From: Phenylobacterium sp.
Lineage (GTDB): Bacteria; Pseudomonadota; Alphaproteobacteria; Caulobacterales; Caulobacteraceae
Direction: 5' to 3'
Assembly (NCBI GenBank): GCA_004799545.1
Contig: SSMU01000004.1
Coordinates: 78,621 to 142,620, forward strand
DNA length: 64,000 bases
Positions 57,701 to 64,000 of the stretch are shown one piece after another. The position numbers and the translations under genes are program-made. The stretch's first letter is position 1. Each line of letters starts with the position of its first letter. The notes under the pieces are model-generated. The model made no database searches. It was not told where the DNA came from and saw only the letters and a program-made list of their open reading frames with translations.

Positions 57701-57777
57701 GCGGGCCGCCACACGCCCGTCACACGTTTCGGCTTGCAGCGTGCTCCACCCAAGTTTCGGCAGATGAAAGGTTTTCG

Positions 57778-58200
57778 ATGAGGTCCATGGGGAAGCCGAT
57801 TGGCGGATTGGCGCTCGGGTTGCTGCTGCTCGGGGGGCTTCTTGGGGGCTGTAGCGGCCAGAACAGGAGCGCGTCCAGCGACCCCTACGCCGGCCTGGAT
57901 GGCGAGATCCTCAGCTGGAAGACCCAGCTGGCGGCCAGCGACATCAGCTGCAAGCGCGCCCCGGCCGGCCAGAAGTGCGACATGTTCGAAGTCTCCTGCA
58001 AGGCGCAGCGGGTGATCACGCCCAAGGAACAGGCGGCCGGGGTCTCCGCCAAGCTGGTGGCCGACCTCACCTGGAGCGGTTTCGACGACAAGGGCATCCC
58101 GCAGACCGCCTCGGCCGTGGCGACGTTCGCGAAGTCGAACGGCGCCTGGACCCGCTCGGCCGCCAAGCCGGTCAATCCCGACAGCTGCGCCGACCTCTAG
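57778..58200 (+). CDS. small lipoprotein, unknown function
   Basis: A 140-residue lipoprotein: signal helix GLALGLLLLGGLLGGC with a good lipobox, then a polar domain with Cys pairs (ISCKRAPAGQKCDMFEVSCK). GAAAGG lies seven bases before the ATG. No family was recognised. Confidence 0.75.
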   Translation: MRSMGKPIGGLALGLLLLGGLLGGCSGQNRSASSDPYAGLDGEILSWKTQLAASDISCKRAPAGQKCDMFEVSCKAQRVITPKEQAAGVSAKLVADLTWSGFDDKGIPQTASAVATFAKSNGAWTRSAAKPVNPDSCADL

Positions 58201-58243
58201 GCGGCGCCTCGCCCAGGCGCCGGCGCCGAGGGTCAGCGGTCGC

Positions 58244-58450
58244 TCACCCGGCCGGCGTCGTCACGCGCTCGCGGCCGAGGGTGGCCAGCAGGCCCTGTTC
58301 GCGCCAGACCTCGACCTGGTCGCAGGTGGTGTGGTCGGCGAGGAAGGCCCGCGCCAGGCGGGCCGATTCCGGCTCGGAGTCGTGGAACTGGATGTCCATC
58401 GCCGTGGTGGACCCGTCGCGCAGTCCGATCAGGGTGTAGACCTTTGGCAA
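58244..58450 (-). CDS. small conserved-looking protein, unknown function
   Basis: A 68-residue product (PKVYTLIGLRDGSTTAMDIQ, then DQVEVWREQGLLATLGRE) with balanced amino-acid composition, unlike the Arg/Pro-rich shadow frames. TTG start with GGAG about seven bases upstream. It could be a small cytosolic regulator; no family was recognised. Confidence 0.55.
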   Translation of the reverse strand: MPKVYTLIGLRDGSTTAMDIQFHDSEPESARLARAFLADHTTCDQVEVWREQGLLATLGRERVTTPAG

Positions 58451-58576
58451 ACCCGGCTCCCGCGCAGCCCGCCTGCGTCGCCGGATGGGTTAGCGGCCGC
58501 GGCATGAACCGGGTTTGAACAGCCGCCGCCCTAGGACCATCGACAATCCGCGAGAGGCTGAAGATCTGGCGTCCTT

Positions 58577-58597
58577 CCTCCTCCATCGAGGAGGAGG
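58577..58597. repeat. palindromic repeat, CCTCCTCC hairpin
   Basis: CCTCCTCC-atcga-GGAGGAGG, an 8-bp stem between two small minus-strand genes, with wobble extension outward. No T-run follows. It has the look of the short GC-rich hairpin repeats seen in asnB and near 63.5 kb. Confidence 0.5.
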
Positions 58598-58635
58598 GAA
58601 GACTATCCTTGGCCCCTCGTTGAATGTCGATCGGC

Positions 58636-58806
58636 CTAGTCCGCGTTTCCGGGCCTGGGCTGGAACGAGCGGGTCTCTTCGGCGGCCCGCGCCCGCAGCG
58701 CCTCGGCCTGGGCGCGCAACCGCCGCTTGTCCGGCGCGAAGCTCACCAGGTCGGCCAGGCGGTCCACCGCCTCCGCCTCTCGCAACCATTGTTCCGCGCC
58801 TGACAT
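58636..58806 (-). CDS. small helical protein, unknown function
   Basis: A 56-residue product (SGAEQWLREAEAVDRLADLV, RLRAQAEALRARAAEET), all-helical and charged. It ends near the CCTCCTCC hairpin. The ribosome site is weak (GGGTAGG). Such short helical proteins are common in Caulobacterales; function unknown. Confidence 0.5.
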   Translation of the reverse strand: MSGAEQWLREAEAVDRLADLVSFAPDKRRLRAQAEALRARAAEETRSFQPRPGNAD

Positions 58807-58879
58807 GCCTACCCAACAGCCCCCGCGCGGCGATGTTCCTAAGGCCGCGTATCTAAAAGGAAATGTGGCGCGTTCGTGG

Positions 58880-59557
58880 CTAGTCGTCGAAGCCCACGAA
58901 CACGGTCGCCTCGGCCACGGCCTTGCGTTCCGACACCACCGCATTGGCCGGGAAGCTCTCGTCGGGCCAGCCGAGCGCGATGGACTTCATGATCACCTGG
59001 TCGTCGGCGATGCCGGCGTGCTCGCGCACCACCGGCGACTGCATGATGCCCTGGCTGTTGATCACCGCGCCCAGGCCGCGGGACCAGGCGGCGTTGACCA
59101 GGGCGGTGGCCACCGCGCCGCAGTCGAAGGGGGTGTCGTCGCTGCCGTGCAGGTCGCGGTCGTAGGTGACGATCACGCAGACCGGGGCGTCGAACTGCCG
59201 GAAGCCGCGCAGCACCCAGTCCTGGCGGCCGTCCTTGTCCTCACGGGCGATGCCCATGGCGGCGAACAGCTGCTTGGCGACGCCGATCTGCCGCTCGCGG
59301 TGCCGGCCGGCGAAGGCCTGGCCGATGCGGAACTCGCGGCTGTGCGGCACGCCGGCCAGGTTGCGTTCGGTGTTGCCGGCGCGGATGCGGTCCAGCGGCG
59401 CGCCGGTGATGATGTAGAAATTCCACGGCTGGGTGTTCATCGACGACGGCGCCCGCATCGCCAGGCCGATGATCTCCTCGATCAGCGCCCGAGGCACGGG
59501 ATCGGGCTTGTAGCCGCGGATGCTGCGGCGGCCGAGGATGACGTCGTCGAACTGCAT
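58880..59557 (-). CDS. nitroreductase family FMN oxidoreductase
   Basis: A 225-residue nitroreductase. FMN-phosphate arginines in ILGRRSIRGYKPDPVP, SSMNTQPWNFYIITG, and GLGAVINSQGIM are canonical. It reduces nitroaromatics or quinones with NAD(P)H. Its promoter side faces a G-rich tract. Confidence 0.93.
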   Translation of the reverse strand: MQFDDVILGRRSIRGYKPDPVPRALIEEIIGLAMRAPSSMNTQPWNFYIITGAPLDRIRAGNTERNLAGVPHSREFRIGQAFAGRHRERQIGVAKQLFAAMGIAREDKDGRQDWVLRGFRQFDAPVCVIVTYDRDLHGSDDTPFDCGAVATALVNAAWSRGLGAVINSQGIMQSPVVREHAGIADDQVIMKSIALGWPDESFPANAVVSERKAVAEATVFVGFDD

Positions 59558-59591
59558 GGAGGGTCCCTGGCGGTGGCGAAGGCGGGCGCGC

Positions 59592-59648
59592 GGGGGAGCT
59601 TAGGGGGTTTTTGGGGAGGGGCGGGGGGGGCGGGGGGAAGGTAGGGGG
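59592..59648 (+). other. G-rich tract with G-quadruplex potential
   Basis: Seven runs of four to eight G on the plus strand within 57 bases, separated by one to six bases, in the gap upstream of the nitroreductase and KAP genes. The G-rich strand is the template strand for the nitroreductase leader. Confidence 0.7.
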
Positions 59649-59832
59649 AGGCTGCTCCATTGCGACCTTCCCGAGGCGCGCTATCCAACAAATCCCTTCG
59701 AGCTGAATTGAGTGCGTGCTGCGTGCTTTCTGGCTAACACTAAGCTTGACGTTGCATCCGCCCGAAACCGCCGCTCATGGCTCGTCGCGGTGCGCTAGGC
59801 CCCGGTCGGTCGAAAGCGGGGGAGGAGAGCGA

Positions 59833-62800
59833 GTGCCGGAAACATCGGCCGATGACTCACTGCCTACGCCGAATTTCATCATCGACGCCCCGGCCACAGC
59901 CGATGCTCTGAACAGCCACGGGCGTGTCGCGGCGGCGCTGCATGAGATCATCACGCGGGCCGACAAGGTGAAGATGATCGGCTTGCTCGGAGGCTGGGGC
60001 AGCGGCAAATCGACGATCGTTCAGATGCTCGAAGATCGGTTGCGCACTGACCCGGGTGGCGATGCGCTTCTTTGCTTCAACTACGATACCTGGCTGCGGC
60101 AGAGCGAGCTGCCGCGCCGGGCCTTTCTAGAGGGCCTCGTTACCTTCCTGAAGGAACTCCCTTCGCCGCCGCCGGCAGCGGCAATCGAAGCTTGGAAGAA
60201 GCGTCTGAATGAACTGTCGGGCGAGTCGGAGACAGTCCTGACATCGACTCACGTCGAGCTTTCAAAGGCCGGAAAGTTCATCTTGCCGGCCGTGGTCCTA
60301 CTGCCTCTCGGCCTGAAGCTGATCGGGCACGGCCTGCCGCCCCCCACCACGGACACCTTGACGATCGCCCTGTTCGCCCTCGGCTGGCTGCTCGCACTTG
60401 GCCCCTTCCTGATAGCTGGCTTGTTGTTTGTGACGCGCCAGGTCGCACTGAAGGATTTGGTGTCGGTTGTTGCGGCGAAGCCCGCAGAGGTGAAGCACGA
60501 GGTCACCGCCCGACGCCCGGAGCCTAGCGCGCTCGAGTTCCAGGAGATGTTTCACGACATCATCAAGGTGGTTATGGGCTCTGGGCGGCGGCTGGTGCTG
60601 GTGATCGACAATCTGGACCGCCTGCCGCCCGATGAGGCGCTGACCCTCTGGGCCACGTTGCGTAGCTTCTTCCTCGACGTGCGCGCCGGTCATAGCGACC
60701 TGGCCCGGAAGGACCTTCCCACGGTGATCGTCCCGCTCGATCCTACTGCGCCGGGCCGAATCCACGGCCGCGACAACAATCAGGGAGGCGACGCCGAGGC
60801 CAGGGCCGAGCTCAGCCAGGCCTTCATCGAGAAGACCTTCGACCTGGTCTTCCACGTGCCGCCGCCGGTGATGTCACGGTGGCAGGACTATCTCGGCGTC
60901 CGACTGCGCACAGTGCTGGGCCCAGACCTCAAGGACTCGGATACCTTTGCGGCCGCCGCGATCTATGAGGTGCTTCATCGAAAAAATGAGACCCATGTCG
61001 CGGTCTCTCCGCGTAGCCTCAACGCTTTCGCCAATGCCGTAGGCGCGCTCGCCATGCAGTGGCGTGACGAACCCAAGAGCATGGCGGCCATGACCTTCTT
61101 CGAGTGCCGCCGCGCGGCCATCGCCACCAGCATCTACGTTGCCGTCAAAGCGGAGGTCGCAGGGATCGAGGCGTTCGATCCGGATTGGCGCCTCGCGGTG
61201 GCCAGCCTGCATTTCGGTGTCCCACTTGATCAGGCCCGAGAACTCTACATGCACGAGCCGATCCGCACGGCGATCCAGAGTGGGGACGAGAAGCGCTTTG
61301 CCCAACTCGCGTCGGTGCCCGGATTCGACCGGTATTTCGATCAGGTCCTAGAAGCCCTGGGTCCGATCCGTGTCACCGCGGTCGCTAATGCGATCCAGCG
61401 GGCTGGTTGCAGCAAGAAGCCTTGGGCGCTGGCGGTGTGGCCGCGGTTGCGCGCGATGGCGCCCATGAACCTTGCCGAACGCCCGTTGCAGGCGGGTGAC
61501 GGGGACGCCCTTTCCGCGCTTGTGCGGTCATTGCCCATGAGCGAACGCGCCGCCTACCTGCTGACGTTGGGCCGAATCTGGGCCCACGTCTTGGTCGACA
61601 ACCTACTCGACAGCGGCGGCTTCCATGCCGCGCAGGTGTTCCGAAGCCTGGCGAGCGAGGCCAAGACCGCCGGCGTCGAGCAATATGAAATCGACCTGCC
61701 CCAGGATCCTCGACTTTATGTGGCCTTGCTCGGTCAGGACTTGACTGTTGACGAACTGCGCACGCTCAACATCGGTCAGCATTCAGGCGCAATCGTCGCA
61801 CAGATGAGCGCGCTGCTCCGGTCCACCCCAACGGCGGAACGCGGCGCGAAAGCAGCGACCAGCTTCGCCAAGATCGCACCCGCCGACACCGATTGGTCGG
61901 AATTGGTCAACGCGCTGACCGCCGTGCTCAGTCATAGCGATCCACCAGTATCAGCTGCCGCGCTCGCTTTGATCGCGCAGATAGGCCCGTCCGTGCCGCC
62001 GGTGAGAGCCCAGCTGAACGCGTGGCGCACCGAAAACCTGCTCAAGGGATCGTGGGACCGCCTTCCCGCTGATCTAACGGACTCTCAGCTTGCAGGGCCG
62101 CTGGCCTTGATGATGGCGGCACCCGTCGCGGTTGAACCCCGAGATGGGGGCGATTGGGCCTCGGCCGTTGATCAGCGACCCGAGCTCGTACGTTTGGTCG
62201 ACGTGGCGCTTCAGCACCTCACACAGGAAACGGGCCTGGTGGGTTTGCTTTCCACGATGGCCGGCTTGCCCCAGATGGTCCCGCTGACGCAGGCGATCGC
62301 TACGGCGCGGGTCACCGCTGACCCCGACCGGTGCGCCGCCGACGTCGAGATCCATGAGGCTCCGACATACCTAAGATTGCTTGAGCGCAATCCCTCGCCG
62401 GCCTTCTGGCGCTCGGTTGCAGAGCGCGAAAATTTCTGGCCGGAGCTTTCGGCGATTTCGCTCGACCAATGCGTGGAGGTCTATGCCGCGACGGCCCAAG
62501 CCTTCGCGCGTCCAGATTCGCCCGCAGTCGACGCCATCCGTGACCGCCTGCGTCAGGCGAGCGAGCACGACTGGAGGGCGGCCGTGTTCGCGAACGGGCC
62601 AATGCAAAGGCTTGTGGCGAGCCTCCGTGACCTGGGCGCGGACCTCGGCGTCCCCGCCGGCACCTTGGTATTGGTCTTGTCGCAGGCCATTCCCGCCATC
62701 ATCGAGACAGCGGGCGGCGAGGTTCGGCAGCGATGGTTCGCCCTCCTTGCGGACATCTCGGAGACTGCGCGCCGGCAATTGCTAACTCAGGTGGGTGGCC

Positions 62801-63120
62801 ACCTCATGTCGTTGAAAGCCGCTGACCTGAGGGAGCTGTTGCAGCTAGGGGGGCCGGAATTGGCCGACGCGTTGAGCAACGCAGCTGAAGTGCAGCCCGT
62901 CGCGACCACCTTGCTACCAGTCTTGTTGAACGAGCCCGGAGCTCACGAGTGGCTCCCTGGGAATGTGGAGCACGTCGCCTGGTGGATTCGTAATGCGGAC
63001 GCCGGCGCGCAAGAGATGCTTCGGAATGAGATCGCGAAGTCTTTGCTCGACATGCCATCGTTGGCCAACACCATCTTCGAGCTCGTCGACCAGCCGGTAG
63101 CCACCCGACCGGCCAGCTGA
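59833..63120 (+). CDS. KAP family P-loop NTPase with large helical C-terminal region
   Basis: A 1095-residue protein. Walker A GGWGSGKST at 53-61; two transmembrane helices at about 149-166 and 176-200 between the Walker motifs, as in KAP NTPases; Walker B LVLVIDNLDRLPPDEA at 254-269; sensor region VIVPLDPTAPGRI and AFIEKTFDLVFHVPPP. The remaining ~750 residues are helical, with no enzyme motif I recognise. KAP proteins are rare, mobile and often defence-linked. GTG start with GGAGGA about six bases upstream. Codons are less GC-rich than its neighbours, suggesting transfer. Confidence 0.88.
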   Translation: MPETSADDSLPTPNFIIDAPATADALNSHGRVAAALHEIITRADKVKMIGLLGGWGSGKSTIVQMLEDRLRTDPGGDALLCFNYDTWLRQSELPRRAFLEGLVTFLKELPSPPPAAAIEAWKKRLNELSGESETVLTSTHVELSKAGKFILPAVVLLPLGLKLIGHGLPPPTTDTLTIALFALGWLLALGPFLIAGLLFVTRQVALKDLVSVVAAKPAEVKHEVTARRPEPSALEFQEMFHDIIKVVMGSGRRLVLVIDNLDRLPPDEALTLWATLRSFFLDVRAGHSDLARKDLPTVIVPLDPTAPGRIHGRDNNQGGDAEARAELSQAFIEKTFDLVFHVPPPVMSRWQDYLGVRLRTVLGPDLKDSDTFAAAAIYEVLHRKNETHVAVSPRSLNAFANAVGALAMQWRDEPKSMAAMTFFECRRAAIATSIYVAVKAEVAGIEAFDPDWRLAVASLHFGVPLDQARELYMHEPIRTAIQSGDEKRFAQLASVPGFDRYFDQVLEALGPIRVTAVANAIQRAGCSKKPWALAVWPRLRAMAPMNLAERPLQAGDGDALSALVRSLPMSERAAYLLTLGRIWAHVLVDNLLDSGGFHAAQVFRSLASEAKTAGVEQYEIDLPQDPRLYVALLGQDLTVDELRTLNIGQHSGAIVAQMSALLRSTPTAERGAKAATSFAKIAPADTDWSELVNALTAVLSHSDPPVSAAALALIAQIGPSVPPVRAQLNAWRTENLLKGSWDRLPADLTDSQLAGPLALMMAAPVAVEPRDGGDWASAVDQRPELVRLVDVALQHLTQETGLVGLLSTMAGLPQMVPLTQAIATARVTADPDRCAADVEIHEAPTYLRLLERNPSPAFWRSVAERENFWPELSAISLDQCVEVYAATAQAFARPDSPAVDAIRDRLRQASEHDWRAAVFANGPMQRLVASLRDLGADLGVPAGTLVLVLSQAIPAIIETAGGEVRQRWFALLADISETARRQLLTQVGGHLMSLKAADLRELLQLGGPELADALSNAAEVQPVATTLLPVLLNEPGAHEWLPGNVEHVAWWIRNADAGAQEMLRNEIAKSLLDMPSLANTIFELVDQPVATRPAS

Positions 63121-63273
63121 TCACCAAGGCGCTTAGGTCAGCGCTCTGTGGCGGGATCAATGATCGCAATTGGCACCTTTCGGCGGTTGCCGACGGAACC
63201 GGGACGCGGGCGCTCCGGCGCGCTCGGGTCCAAGGTTGGGGCTCTTCGATACGCCGGCGCCGCCCTCACCCGG

Positions 63274-63305
63274 CCTCTCCCATGGTGCGTAGCGCCTGGG
63301 AGAGG
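63274..63305. repeat. hairpin repeat CCTCTCCCA/TGGGAGAGG
   Basis: A perfect 9-bp stem with a 14-base loop in the gap after the KAP gene. No T-run, so it is not a standard terminator. Confidence 0.6.
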
Positions 63306-63397
63306 GGCGGCGCGTGTGTTCTTATTTTGTTCTTGACAGGCGCGCGCGTTTGTGAGAGGATTTTGGCATCGTTGGGTGGTGCGCCTGGCGAGGGGGA

Positions 63398-63421
63398 GCG
63401 CGGCGGGGGCCGCGCTTTTTT
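63398..63421 (+). terminator. Rho-independent terminator without an upstream gene
   Basis: GCGCGGC-gggg-GCCGCGC followed by TTTTTT. The nearest gene upstream on this strand ends 280 bases before, so it may end a small RNA starting near 63.36 kb after the TTGACA. Confidence 0.75.
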
Positions 63422-63485
63422 CGTTTCAATCTGAGGGTGGCGGCGGCGGGCGGCTGAGAGGCTGTGCGTGGGGCTTGCCCCCTCC

Positions 63486-63534
63486 ACCATCCGCTCTTCG
63501 GCGGATGGTCCCCCTCCCCCGTGAACGGGGGAGG
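63486..63534. repeat. double-hairpin palindromic repeat
   Basis: ACCATCCGC-tcttcg-GCGGATGGT directly followed by CCTCCCCCGT-ga-ACGGGGGAGG. The order, a GC hairpin then a CCTCCCC hairpin, repeats the right end of the element inside asnB. Confidence 0.75.
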
Positions 63535-63552
63535 TAGCGCGGGGGTGTGCGG

Positions 63553-64000
63553 ATGGCTGGGGGTCGGAAGAAGGCGGTGCAGTGGTCGGAGCGGGTGGGG
63601 CGGCGGGTGTGCCGGCGGCTGGCGGCGGGGGAGCTGCTTTATGTGATCGCGCGGGAGCCCGGGATGCCGAGGCCGGATACGGTGGCCAAGTGGGCGAAGG
63701 AGCGGCCGGAGTTCGGCTCGGCGCTGATCTCGGCGCGGCGGGCCGGCGGCCGGGCGGCGGGCTCCGGCGGCGGGCGGGTGAGCGCGTTCTGCCAGGAGGT
63801 GGCGCAGGAGGTCTTCGAGCGGCTGTGCGAGGGCTGGAGCCTGACGAAGATCGGCGCCGATCCGTCGATGCCGGCGGTCGCGACCTTGTTCAAATGGCGC
63901 AACCGGTTCCCGGAGTTCGAGCGGCTGGTCCAGCTCGGCATGCGGGTGCGGGCCGAGCGGATGGCCGACGACGGCTGGGAGATGGCGATGGCCGCGACGC
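63553..64000 (+). CDS. Sf6-type terminase-small-subunit-like protein with duplicated HTH (3' end outside window)
   Basis: Open from ATG 63553 to the window end (149 codons). Two copies of one ~43-residue unit are visible: VCRRLAAGELLYVIAREPGM...TVAKWAKERPEF and VFERLCEGWSLTKIGADPSM...TLFKWRNRFPEF. The unit matches the DNA-binding domain of phage Sf6-like small terminases. The rest of the gene and any terminase large subunit lie outside, so phage, gene-transfer-agent or domesticated origin cannot be told. No strong ribosome site. Confidence 0.75.
   Translation, partial: MAGGRKKAVQWSERVGRRVCRRLAAGELLYVIAREPGMPRPDTVAKWAKERPEFGSALISARRAGGRAAGSGGGRVSAFCQEVAQEVFERLCEGWSLTKIGADPSMPAVATLFKWRNRFPEFERLVQLGMRVRAERMADDGWEMAMAAT

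Larger units (their letters stand above)
63121..63552. other. 430-bp gap rich in palindromes
   Basis: No supported gene. It holds a CCTCTCCCA/TGGGAGAGG hairpin (63274-63305), a TTGACA (63333-63338), an intrinsic terminator with nothing annotated before it (63398-63421), and a double-hairpin repeat (63486-63534). Confidence 0.6.

Noticed and set aside
59833..64000. Prophage call for the right end
   Set aside because: Only one terminase-like gene is seen; no integrase, capsid or tail genes within the window.

Overview
The window is GC-rich, densely coded chromosomal DNA from an alphaproteobacterium. It is most likely a member of Caulobacterales, of Phenylobacterium/Caulobacter type. Supporting signs are the very high third-position GC, Caulobacter-like TTGACG promoter elements, a mitochondrial-fission-ELM1 family gene, a Kdo hydroxylase, an ECF42 sigma factor with DGPF proteins, and many short GC-rich palindromic repeats. 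The genus is an inference; no rRNA is present.

Layout. 1-13.6 kb is a metabolic and stress mix: a CadC-like regulator cut by the window edge, an OsmC protein, an aldo/keto reductase, a DipZ-type CcdA-thioredoxin fusion opposite a PQQ-sugar-dehydrogenase/cytochrome c fusion, a MarR-aldehyde dehydrogenase pair, and an overlapping D-cysteine desulfhydrase/Asp-Glu racemase pair. 13.6-18.4 kb holds a TPP riboswitch driving thiC, a pentapeptide-repeat protein, a low-complexity membrane protein with a strong terminator, and a ClpX-type zinc-finger/HTH protein under three dyads. 18.4-26.5 kb holds an acyl-CoA synthetase, a membrane protein/winged-helix module behind a perfect dyad, a hydrolase, uvrC, gamma-glutamyltransferase on the opposite strand, and pgsA. 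26.5-36.8 kb is mostly minus strand: YceI, a VOC protein, ECF42 sigma, two DGPF proteins, NIPSNAP, serine deaminase, pirin and an Lrp regulator. The Lrp gene is divergent from a giant indolepyruvate:ferredoxin oxidoreductase. 36.8-45.7 kb holds membrane proteins, a serine hydrolase, an FAD oxidoreductase, an M1 metallopeptidase, nitronate monooxygenase and hydrolases. 45.7-52.9 kb is envelope-flavoured: a PQQ sugar dehydrogenase, asnB and a glycosyltransferase in one operon, tRNA-Met, ELM1, Kdo hydroxylase, a methyltransferase, DUF2125 and ChaC. 52.8-58.2 kb holds the overlapping ftsE-ftsX-ydcF-plsC operon, divergent from DUF3426/phosphoribosyltransferase/2H-phosphoesterase. 58.2-64 kb is less conserved: small proteins, a nitroreductase, a large KAP P-loop NTPase of less GC-rich composition, a 430-bp palindrome-rich gap, and the start of an Sf6-terminase-small-subunit-like gene.

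Most interesting signals: a palindromic element inserted in frame in asnB; a 28-nt motif with identical spacing before the DGPF and VOC genes, which looks like the ECF42 target promoter; three evenly built dyads before the zinc-finger/HTH gene; and the KAP NTPase with the adjoining terminase-like region.
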